The notes beneath the pieces are model-generated. The model saw nothing but the letters and a program-made list of their open reading frames with translations. It had not been told where the DNA came from and searched no databases. The position numbers and the translations under genes were made by a program. A stretch of DNA of 64,000 bases, from contig CM031864.1 of assembly GCA_018697195.1 (NCBI GenBank), forward strand, positions 29,087,962 through 29,151,961, given 5' to 3'. Origin of the DNA: Certhia americana (lineage: Eukaryota > Chordata > Aves > Passeriformes > Certhiidae). Positions 27,601 to 39,300 of this stretch are shown here, piece by piece. How positions within the stretch are numbered: the stretch's first letter is position 1; each line of letters opens with the position of its first letter.

Positions 27601-30600
27601 TAAATTGAGGTTTCCTGAACACAGGTAACCTGGCCTCTGGCTGAGTCCCAGCACATATGTCAAAGTTTCTTTGTAGCATGTTCCAGCCTACTGCTTTCTG
27701 AAATACTTTGTTTGTCTTCCTTCTGTGTTACATAAAGTCAAGCAGTCCAAACTCCTTCCTTCCTGTTTTGTTCATTAATCTCTACCTGGATTTGAGAGCT
27801 GTGCTGAAAGAGAGACTTTCTTATCCAGTCACCAAGCCAGGGAAGGAAAATGCCCACAGTCTGAGCTGGGGTTTTCCTCCTCTTCCAGCACCTCACAAAT
27901 ACACAAAGCTCATCACTAACCATGCTCAGCCTTGCTGCCAGCAGCAGGAACATGTGGGGTTTGCTCCACCAGACCTCCAACCCAGTCCTGGACAAGAACA
28001 ACCTTTAACTTTATTCCCATTCCTTTCCCCTGCCTCACAAAAATACTGCTGGATATACAGTAAAGACAGGAAATATCACAGGGAGGGGAAAAAAATCAAT
28101 TGAAAGAAATTTGCAAACCATTGTGTTAGAGCATCTCATTTAAAGCAGCCACTTTTTATCTGCAGGGCAAGTTAATTGCAGTTACTATCATGGCAGTAAC
28201 ACTGTGCATCTCAGAAGGTGACAAAATTTTTAAGTGTATTTATTGTGAGGATACTAAATTCAGGACTGTACCCCACAAACTAATTTACAAGGGTGGCAGA
28301 AGTCAGCTGGCTAGAACTGCTATTGCTAATAGCTAGAAAAGACCCACTTAATCACTTTGCATTTTTATTTGCAGAAGATAAAGAAACATTTCTTTCACTA
28401 ATAGTTTCATGCTTGTTTCATCTCATTTTATCCAGACTGCAGGATCTGTTTAATTTCATTTCATCAGTTTTCTAAGGTTCTTAAAAGTACCATATTTTTA
28501 TAATCTTGTTATATCCATGAGATAAAAAACGATTATTTGCCCACCATTTCCCAAATGGGAAACCACGGCAGAAAGAAATCAAGTGACTTGTTCAAGGTCA
28601 CGCTGGGATTCTGTAGCAAAACTGGAGAATTAGAAACCTAAACTTGACTCTGAAAAGAGGCATAAACAGAATTCTTCACTGAATCTACAGGTATTCTACA
28701 GGTCTAGGCATCTACTGCTATGTTTTTTTAATAACACATATAACTGTGGAAATCCAGCTCTGAATGGACAGATCTTGTTATTTCTCTCACATGAAAAAAA
28801 AGTGCGAATTCTCTCATCTGCATCACATGTGTGGCTCTATGAAGAAGAAAAAAAGGCTATGTCCATATTTTAATTTATTTTCCTCCTAAACCTTAGCAGA
28901 GCTGTAACTCAAGCTAAAGTGCAATATCAAAGTTCTGTATATTCAAGATGCGTTGCTCATGAGATCTTGCTGTTAAGTCACGAATAGTTCATTGGATTTT
29001 TCTCTTAGTTTTTATATACAGCAAAATAAATCACTCAACCCCTTCTCCCCTTGATGACAGTCGTCAGTACAGTTTTGTTTGTAGTGCTTTAACAGGCTCA
29101 GGAATTTTTTGCTCTTGTGCAAACTGGGCAGGAATGAAGCAGGAGCACACAAGTAAACCAACAGGAATCTGGAGAGTGAAACCACCAGCTTAGAAGGAGG
29201 AGGTTGTGCCATGGATGGGACGTGAATGAGGAAAGTAGTATATAGTAGAAGAGCAAGTAGTAGATTATAGCAGTAGTATATATTTATAGTAGTATATTTA
29301 TGTACTGAGTGAGTAGCTGTCTTTTTCACTTCATTCTGTCCACACAAAGCCCAAGTCCTGCAGTGGAAAACAAGAGGTGTTTCCCAGAGATAGTTTTAGA
29401 AGGGTGTGAGGGTACAGGAGTACCATTTATATACCCAGAAAAACCAACAGTTGCTCATCACATTAAAACCTGACCCCTGACCAGCCAAGCCTTTTGCCCT
29501 ACACCTCAAAACCTGACCTGATGAGCCAAAGATATCTTCTGAACATTTCTGGCAAGCTGGACAAGAACAGATGCTTTAGACTCATGCAGTGTTAATAGGA
29601 GGAGCAGGTGTGTCAAACTAAGTCCCTGGCTGCGTCCAAGCTGCGGTTTCCATCTCTCTTCCAAGCCGTGTTGAAGTGCATTGGCAGAACAACATCCATC
29701 TGGGATGTATCAAGTGCTGACCACAGCAGTATTTGTCCTCTGCAAAGAGGATACGAGCAGAACAGTCCAATCTGCATAAACATTGCATTAATAACGGCCT
29801 AGGTGAAGATTGCATTTTAATTCTGAACTCCAGCCGAAGGACCTGCTTGTTTCAAAGTTCAGAGAAGCTTCTTCAGTTGCTGGTATTGATGAGTATTTCA
29901 GTGCCCACTCCCAAGGAAAGCTGTGTGCACAGTGCAAGGCCACAGATTCCAGGCTAGGACCTCAGGCTTCCTCTCTGGTTTAGGAGTTCAGGCAACAACC
30001 AAACTCATGCAGTGCTTAGGCAAGGGCTGGGGAAAACAGCTGTCCTTAGCACATGCAAAAGCTTTGGAATAGAACATTTTGGAGGACACAGTAGACACCT
30101 GATGCTTTTCTTATGAACAGACAACACCACATCTGCCTCTGCTGTTTTCTCTCACACTACAAACCCACCTTAATGATTATTTACTCTTCCCTCTTCCAAC
30201 TTTCCTCTCTCTTCCAATGTAAATGTGCTATAAATACTGACTTGGCATAAAGCCCATGATTCAGCTTCCCCTGATCCTAAAGGTCTTTTTCTGGACAAGC
30301 TATAATGTAGCTCCAAGTTCCTGTAAGCCTGAGCAACTTCTTCCAGCCTCTGTTAGCACTAATGTGACACTTCCCCTTGTGCTACTGATGGAGACACCTG
30401 TACCTTGAGAAACCAAATTTCAGCATGACTCATGTGGACTTCTGTATGGATATCCTCCTGAGGGTCCCATGAGTCCTTCAAGAGTTGTTTGGGGTTTTGG
30501 AGGGAACACTGGTGAAAGTCACCCTCTACTGCACATGCCATAGGACTTTGCCCTGAACAAGATCAAGACCTCTGGCCAGTGTCAGATAATCCATCACTAT

Positions 30601-33600
30601 AAGCTACTTGCATCCAAGCCAGATATTTATTGCTATTGATCTGCCTGGTCCCAGCGAAAGACTTTTGTTCTCCCAACCCAGGACTTTGACCTCAATTAAG
30701 TTATGAATTTCAATCCGATAGACTGCTCCACTTACCCTGCTGCTCTCCCTGACTGGATTAATTAGAATTAGCTAGGCTGGGAGTCACCCCGAGCGCCTCA
30801 TGGATCATGTTATTTTAATAATAAATAAAGAGACAGCAGTAGCATACAAGGAAGGATTTTGAAAGATTGTTCATCCAAGAGCATCATTCAAGACCTGCCA
30901 ATACTAATTTCTCTGAGTTTGATTACCTCATTTACTTCTTTTTATTTCTATTCATTAATTGAGTTTTATCCCCCATTACTTCAGCTCCCCAAATGTGCCC
31001 TTCCTATAAAGGAATCAGACACGTGCTTCGCTGTTGCAAAGTTTTATTACTGCAGCTCATCAAAAGTATAGTTAGCAGGAATGGAATAGTCATTAAGCAT
31101 TTAATAATCTAATAGTGCTAAAAAAAAAAATATATATATATATATACATATATAATAGGGGAGGGGGAAGGCAGGGAGAGGGACAAGACAGGCCTGTCTG
31201 TTGCCATAAAGTGTGCAGTGAGGGCTGGCTAGTGGACAAAACCAAGAAGGTAACATCCAACACTGGAGAGAATGCATATATCCATCAGGATATTTTCTGA
31301 CAGCACAACAATGCCTTTGGAGCAAGCCTAAAACTGGTTGAATACCAAAGGAATTTGATTGGCAAGGGGAAGTTTCTGAACTAGTGAGTCGGGGCCTGAG
31401 AGCTGCATTATTCTTATTACTTCCCTTTCCCTATAAAAGCAATTACACATCCGAGGATGTTGCCGCCGAGGCCTGTGCTGAAATGGATTGTGTCGGGCAG
31501 CCATGTCACGGCCATGCTCCAGAGCTACTGACCCATAAAGGAACACTTATTTGTCACGCTCATTTTAATGTTTAATTGGCTGGAACAGCAGAAACAGATT
31601 TAGATGATGGAAGTTTAAGAGTTCTTCCAACGCTGGTACCCAGCCTGAAGACAGGCACCTCCTATCCTGAGAATGAACACCACAGACAGCCTCAACACAC
31701 ATTTGTGGAAGTTCAGACTTTTGTTTTATAACAAACTTCTATTCCAGCTAAGCTGAAAAATTGTTAAAAGAGGAGGGAAGAATCATTGCAACATGGAATG
31801 TCTAAGGTGGGACAGTCCATTGGTGTGCTAGATAAACTAGATTACTCCAAAATAGGATTTACTTGTTTTGTTAGAAAAGGGAGCAACTGAGTAAGTTTTC
31901 TGTGACAAGGCAGAGAGAAGATGGCACCAACCTTTTCTACCCACCAAGACTTCTGCTATCCCACACCAGTGGGGATACCTGTTCACATGGATTTCCAAAG
32001 GCCTTTAGACACACCTTCTCACCAAAGACTATTAAATGATGCTATCATAGAGCAAGAGGGAAGGTCTTTGCTTGAGAACTGATTACAAAATTAGAGATTG
32101 AATAGGAGTAAACAACCAGCTTGCACAATTGTTGGTGAGAGCTGGAGCCTCTGAGGGATCTGTGCAAGGGCCTGGGTTGGTCAGCCCACAGAAGGGAACA
32201 GGGGAAGCAGGCTGGGAGTGAATCATCCAAGTCCTTTAAACCAAAAGCTGCCTGCAAAATGCTACAAATGGATCTCCAGGTGACAGGGTGAAAAGCCTGC
32301 AGATGAAATTCAGCTCTAATAAACACCAAGTAATGCACATGTGGAAAAACAATCTTCAGCCTAAATCCAGAGCAATGGGCTCTGAATTAGTCATTACTAC
32401 AACTGTGGAGACAGATTATGAGTTATTACAGACAGCTCTATAACGCCAGCTCAGTATTCAATGGTAGTTAATAAAAAACAAAAAACAAGGAGGCACTGGG
32501 GGGAAAAAGAAGGAAATAAGAAAACATCACTATATTGCTTCATTATATCTCATATTGCACTTAGAGCTTGGACACTGGGAGAAGTGCTGCTCCCTTCATC
32601 TGAAAGCAATAAGGAAGAACTAGAAATGACCCGAAGAATGACAAGTGGCAAAGTTACTGAGCAGCTTCCAAATGGGGTAGGATTAAACAGATAAAACTCC
32701 TCAGTCTGAAAAAGAAGTGATCAAGGGGAATCAAGTAGGCGAATAAAGACAAAAGCAGGACAGAGAAGGTAACTGGGGGAACAATTACTATTTCTCATTA
32801 CACAAGAAAGATGGGCTCTCACATGAAATGATCATGGCAAGTGCAAAGCCAATGTACAGTTAAACTACAGGACTCCCACTAGCAAAAAGTTTGGGAATCC
32901 AAAGATGGATGAAAGAAATTTATCAAAGAAAAATCCAGAAGTGCAAAGATAGTAACAGTGGTTCAGGAAGCCTCTGAGCCATGGATTCTGGGAAAATATA
33001 TGAAATTATTACTGGATGCTTGCCCTACTCTGTCTCCTAAGCATTCACTCTTCCCGGCCACTGGAGACACGACTCTGAGCTAGAATGTCTCCTGCACTGA
33101 CACAGTCCTCATGGACACAAAAGTAACATGTACAAGTTGAGAAACAGGAACCTACTAAATTAGCTTGGCCATTTTCAGTGCTGTTATCCACTTACAATCC
33201 ATGGAGCTATAATCAAGAAAAATCTAATTTAAAATCTAACCAAAATAAGCTTAAAAAGTTACTGCCCCAACATCTAAAGCATTAGAACAGTATTATTTAG
33301 CAAAACTTAACAAAAGTACTTTGTACTGAAGTTGCAAAATTGAGATGCCCCAATGATTTACCTAGAACTGGGGTTTTTTGGTTGTTTTTTGTTCTGTATG
33401 ATTTTTTTTTTGTTGTTGTTTTGGTTTTTGAAAGAAACTGGAAGAAAAAACTGCCAACAACAGATGAATATAAAATTCCATTGGAAAGTAAAGCCTCGAG
33501 GCTTTTTTCAAATTGAGAAGTCCTCAAGGAGAAGGTAAGTGGCAGAACTTCTTCAAAACAGGGAAAGTATTTCCAAGAGGTTGATGGTAAAAGATGATGT

Positions 33601-36284
33601 TCTGGGAACCATCTCTCTTGAGCAAAGAGTAGCTGATGGCTTGGTGGTTCCTCTGGCAGGAATGGGTGACACCAAAGCCATAGGAAATGAAGCAAGGCTG
33701 GAGACCATTCCTAGGGTGATTAGAGACCATTCCTAGGGTGATTGTTCACCTGAAGAACCAGCTTGGCTGCCAGTGGTATCCTGTTTGCGCAGTTAACCAA
33801 ACACCTTAATGAGGGGCTAAAGCATTTCCAACAATGACCTCAGGAATTACAGGTGTTTTAACACATGCTGATTTCAAAGATGATCCTGGGACCAAGGGCC
33901 GTGGGGCCATCCCATGTCCTCTCAGGGAGGTATTGAAGGTAAGGCTCTTTCCTGCCTCTGCAGGGACACATGAAGACAGTGCAGAGCAGGAGACCTGTTT
34001 CTTCTTCATGGCGCCATCTACACTGACCTCAAACCTCACTGCTGCTGCTGGCTTCTGTCTGCTGTAAGCATTGACAGGGAGTGCACCACAGAAGAGCTGT
34101 AGTGTCAGGCATGGAATGAAGTACAAGGCTACCTGAGCTAAAACTGTGTGCCTTCTGCCAGACTGCATTCCTGCCCCAGGACTGGCTGTGGAAAGTGCCT
34201 CCCTCTGCGCAGCACAGCCCTCAGTACAAGATGATGCCCCCAAGCCACTAAAATGTGCCACTGCCCTCGGTCCTGGCTTTTTAAACCCTGCCTTTTGATT
34301 ACCCTGAAAGCAGCTTTAGACTTCGAGGGCAAAGCAGCAGAGACCACTGCAAGTTTTTTTAGGACCAGCTCTTGGATTTCATTTTTCAAACACTGGTTTT
34401 GCAGGACACAGGAGCCTGCAGCAGTTCCTGGCTGGTGAGCTGCTTTGCAGGCAGTGCTGCACGTGGGCTGCCTGCGCAAGGGTGCCAACTGCTCTGCTGC
34501 ACCAGCCATGAAGCAATGATTCATCTGTCTACAGGGAGCAGAAGAAACAAAGACTGGACATGTCAAGCTAAAAGACAGGAAGACATAATGCTAAAAAGCC
34601 CAGCCTGGACAAACAGAAGGAAACATCTCATCATCTGTACAGCTGATGGTTAGTGTTGATGAGGCCTGAGATGGCTTCAGAAGCTAAGGAGCAAACCAGG
34701 GATAAATCTCTGTCTTTCCCAGAATATATTTAGAGTGCAAATATTTTGCAAATGTTTCTACTGAAAGGGACTTTTCTCCCAGTAGGTAAAAACAGCATCT
34801 GTTGAGTGGTGACCATTTAACATTCAACCTGCTGCCAATCTCCATTCCACGGAGAGACATGGAGCTGTGCCACTTGCAATAACTGTGTGACTGGCACCAT
34901 GTCAATGCTTTAATGTAGAATGCTACCCTCTGTCACAGATCTCTCCTTTCTTTTGGCTAAGGGCTTTCACACCCACTGGCAGCAGTGTCAAGACAGAAGG
35001 GGTACGAGGCTGCAGAATCTTCAGAGATCTGCTTGACAAAACTGATCAAGGAAATACTGAGACAGGGATGGGGAGTGGTTAAGGGAAGAAGGACAACTAC
35101 TGTGATTAATAAATCTGCTCTCATTGCTTTGCTTTTATCTCTGTGTCGTCATGCGTTTGCCACTGTAGCTCCCTCCCACAGCAGTGGTCAATTCAGCAGC
35201 ACCTGTGACATCCTTTGCTCGCCGTGCATTACCATACCCATGCCAAAGCCTCTGCTGCAGTATCAGGTCCAGGACAGGGCCCCTCCCGGCTTTATGAGCC
35301 AGGCTTTTAGTATATTTAGGGAGAAATTGATCCTAGGGACATTAACTGCAAGGGCACGAGGCTGTCATGTTCCTATTTAATCTCAGCCAGGTGTAGAGAA
35401 TGGTCATAACAGCAGAGGACTTTGGCAGCTGGCATGCTACCCACAAGTGTGTTTGCATTCCCCATCTCACTGGGGAGGGGGAAAGAGGTGTAGATGGAGC
35501 CTGTGGTCCTTGGTCACAAGACTCAAAACACCCACATCAATTTCTTGATCTCTGTACAGGCACAAAATCATAAGGGCATGACTAATGTTTGGTGGAGGAA
35601 GCTGGGAAAGGATGCACATTTGCTGAGACCAGCTTAATTTTTAAATATCTACATGCCTCCAACACAAGACCCTTGCTGTGAAGTACAAATGAAGAAGGCT
35701 GAAAAGAAAAAAAAGCAGGCATGCAAGCAGGTCTGACTATTCCTTGCTTCTTTTCATCCTATACAGACAAAAGCCTTTTAAGAGTCAGGAAGGAAAACAG
35801 AAAACCCACAGAAACACACAAAACCAACAGACCACCAATCTTAGCAATCTTCGACACATCCGTAATTTCTACTTCATTTTTAGCTAATGGTGGAAATTAG
35901 TCTTTGGATAGTTGATAAAAATCAACCTGTCTCTGCTGGGTTAGTACCGTGATCTGTGGCCCAGCAACTACTTCTAGTACAATTGATTTTCCTTTTTGGC
36001 AACCAATAGGTCAGTCAATAATAATGTTGTTTGAAAAGGATTGAGTCATGAGGGAGATGAACCCTCCTTGCCATTTACTATGTTTGTATTGTCTTCATTT
36101 AAAAAGGTTTTTTCTTTTTTTCTCCCCAGTCAGTGAAGGTACTACAAGGGGATCTCCATGTTCCATGTCTTCAGGAACACTCTGATCACCAGTATTAGGA
36201 TGGAAATAGAGGAGAGAAGTTGGGAGCTGGGAGAAAGAGCCTGGGGAAGCAACTATGATCCTCCTGTTACTCTTAAAAAATCTC

Positions 36285-36316
<32 letters not shown>

Positions 36317-39300
36317 ACCCAAAAAACGCTGACAAGCATCATCTCAGTGCATTAATATGACTGAGCAGCCTTGCATGAATAGACACCAGGCATAAATCCA
36401 ACACTGGTACCAAAAATCAACGAATATTCTCTGCAGACAGCACAGACACCAGAAGCTTTTCACCAAAATTACTACTATGTAGGAATGAATAAAATAAGCC
36501 CCATATACGCTAGCAACAGATTTCTTAACCTGATGATTTTCAGCTTTGGCTTCAAGTTTCCTTCTCAAACACCTGAAGGGACCATGGCTGACTACTGAGA
36601 ACTTGCTGGCCAGTGGTTTAAAGTCTTAGTGGACTGATATGCATTTTACCAGGAAAGTGAGAAGTCAGGAAATAAAAACTGAATATCAGCTTTTTTCATC
36701 CTTTTACTCATAATTACAGAAAAATTTCAACACAGAAAGTTATTACCATAACATTGATAATTGCACAATGATGCGGTTTAAAAATCATAAAATATTTAGA
36801 GATGGTCTAAACTCAGCTGCTCTACCTCATAGATATGTACACAGCCTTAATTATCCTGTGTGTCAAGTGATACAGTTCCCTTTACAACTCACAATATTTA
36901 TGTTAAGACTTGCTCATATGGCCAGATAGTTCCCCATACACTCCCAAGTGCATGCCATGAACACATGGATTATTATTTTGGAGTACAGAGTACCCACAAA
37001 TGAAACAAAATGCATCCACAGGAAGTCCAGGAGGAAAGTCTATGGTTTATGTCCCCCAAATACTCTAAAGGAGCTCCTCTAAAGGCTGCTTGAGCAGCAC
37101 CTCACCCTCAGCTCTCCCCATGGAGAAAAGGGATTTTCCTTTGTTGCTCATCCTCTGCAAGGAAAATTTGTGTCTTCCTATGTTTTAAAGCTAGAAATGA
37201 ATATTATAAATCGTATTGCTGAGCCCTTTTGTAACTCTTATGTTGCCACCGTGCTATGCTTAGCATCTTCTACCTTAACATTATGTTACCAACTGTTATG
37301 CTGCTGATTTAAGCAAACAGTTCCAGTGAAGGAGGCTGTTCTCAGGCTGAGCCCCAAGCTCTGGATATTTCCATCAGAGCTCCAAAACACCATCCCACCA
37401 CCCACTTTGACATGGCCCCTGGCGCTGGAGATTTAGGTAATTCAATTACACACATGCCCCTTCTCAACAAAGCAGAGCAGCCTGTTGCCTTTCTCTATCC
37501 CTTAGCCCAGGGCAATTGCTTTACCACCTCTTTTCAAATGTGCTATTAGAGCTAATTATGAACAAGCATAGAATTCAGTGGCTGCAGCTTTTCAGTGACA
37601 TTAGCAAACCACCCTTTGGAAACTGCAGCACCACTGTTGAAACAAAAAGCACAGGCACTGGATCGCTGTGGTCCAGGGGCATGGGATTATTCCCAGAATT
37701 AAAAGTCGGTTGGAGCATGCTACAAGAATGAGCAGAGCCAGGCAACCTCTCTTCCTGCTCCTAAAGCTGTCTGTTTATCAGCAAAGAGCAGTAAATTAAC
37801 TACTGCAGACCCTCTTGATGCAGAGACTGCAGTACTTCGACAAGAGATAGTATAAAGGTAACTAAAATAAGGCAGCAGAAGAGTTTCAAGGCACATCTAC
37901 AGACACAGTGAACAGGTAATATTTGCTCCAGGTCACCCAGCAGAGCATAATTGTTACTGCCTGCTTAGGACAGCTAAATCCTTTAGCATACCACAAAAGA
38001 GCCAAGATGGAAGAACATTTATTAAAAAGGTAATGGAAGAGACCATAAATCTGTCATGCTGTTTGACTAACTTTTTAGAAGCGTACTAAAACATAGGCAA
38101 TTAAAAAAAAAATTGGTCTGTAACATTCCTCTCCTTCACTACCTGCTCATAACCCTCATAATCCCTAATTTATTCTTTATCTCTCGTGCTGCCTGCATGA
38201 AGGTGCTGCTGCAAAATTGAGTAAGACAGAAAAAGTCCTGAAGACCTGGAGAAGCAGGTGGGATTGTGGAGTCTGCTTGGACAGAGGAGTAAAGGAAACC
38301 TCTGCTGGGAGCACGGCACTCTGGAAAAAGAGCATCACCCACTCACCAGATAACCCCTAACACAGAACCAACCCACTGTTCTTTACAGCCTACACATTAA
38401 CTGATAGTGCCTTTGGTAATGTGTTATAGCAGATGCTGTGGTGTTTACGGCCTTTGAGGAACCCAGAGTTTCTCCCTCTCCCTTTTTCTTCTGGTTGCCC
38501 TTAAAATTTCTACTGGTTTTGCTTTGGTTGTGAATTCTTCCAGGGTAAAGGTCAAAATTTAAAAAAAAACCAACCAAACAAAAAAAATTAAGTCACAAAG
38601 TCTTGAAATGTTATTGCAACTTATATATGGCAGAGAATAAAAATGAGTCTGCTTTCTCTGGGAAACACACCTACGTGCAAATAGAGACCTTTATAAAAAA
38701 TTCTCCCTTATTACCTTGGTGGAGAAAAACATATCAAAGATTGATTTTTCTTTTTATGGCTATTATTAACCTTTTGTTACTGGCCAAAAATAATCTGGTT
38801 AGAAAATGTGCAATGCATCAAAAAGAAAAGAGAAGAATTTAACAGAAAATTAATACTCAGGGAAAAAAAAAAACCCCGATGATTTTCTCTTCTGCTTTTT
38901 CTTCTAAAAGTCAGACTTTACCTCCAAAGGAATGAGATAAGTGTCAAAGAGAAGAGATGTTTCAGGGAGAACCCAGAACCATCTCCCAGGCTGACAGGGT
39001 GAAGGGAATGGGCAGGCACCTGATTCCACTCCTTCCCAATTTCAATGTAAAGCTGTTCCTGTCTGTATCCAACACAACACTCACTAGCTCTGACTGAAAG
39101 GAGATGGACAGGATGTGCAAAGCCCCCCATTTGCACTGGCTTCACTCTACCCCTCTTCTGTGTAAGGAAAAACTCCTACTAAATCCATTACAACTGAAAC
39201 CCTGGAGACCTAAGCACAAACATACACATCTCAACAGCCACTGCAGAGCTGTGCTTCCTCATACCCATCCCACCAGAAATTCTGCCCAGGAAAGGGCAAC

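Noticed and set aside
31595..31660. Possible old CR1 tail (TTAAGAGTTCTTCCAAC)
   Set aside because: Similarity limited to about 17 bp without the flanking landmarks.
37905..37990. Further MIR-like fragment (CTCCAGGTCACCCAGCAGAGC)
   Set aside because: Only about 25 bp resembles the MIR core; too short to call.
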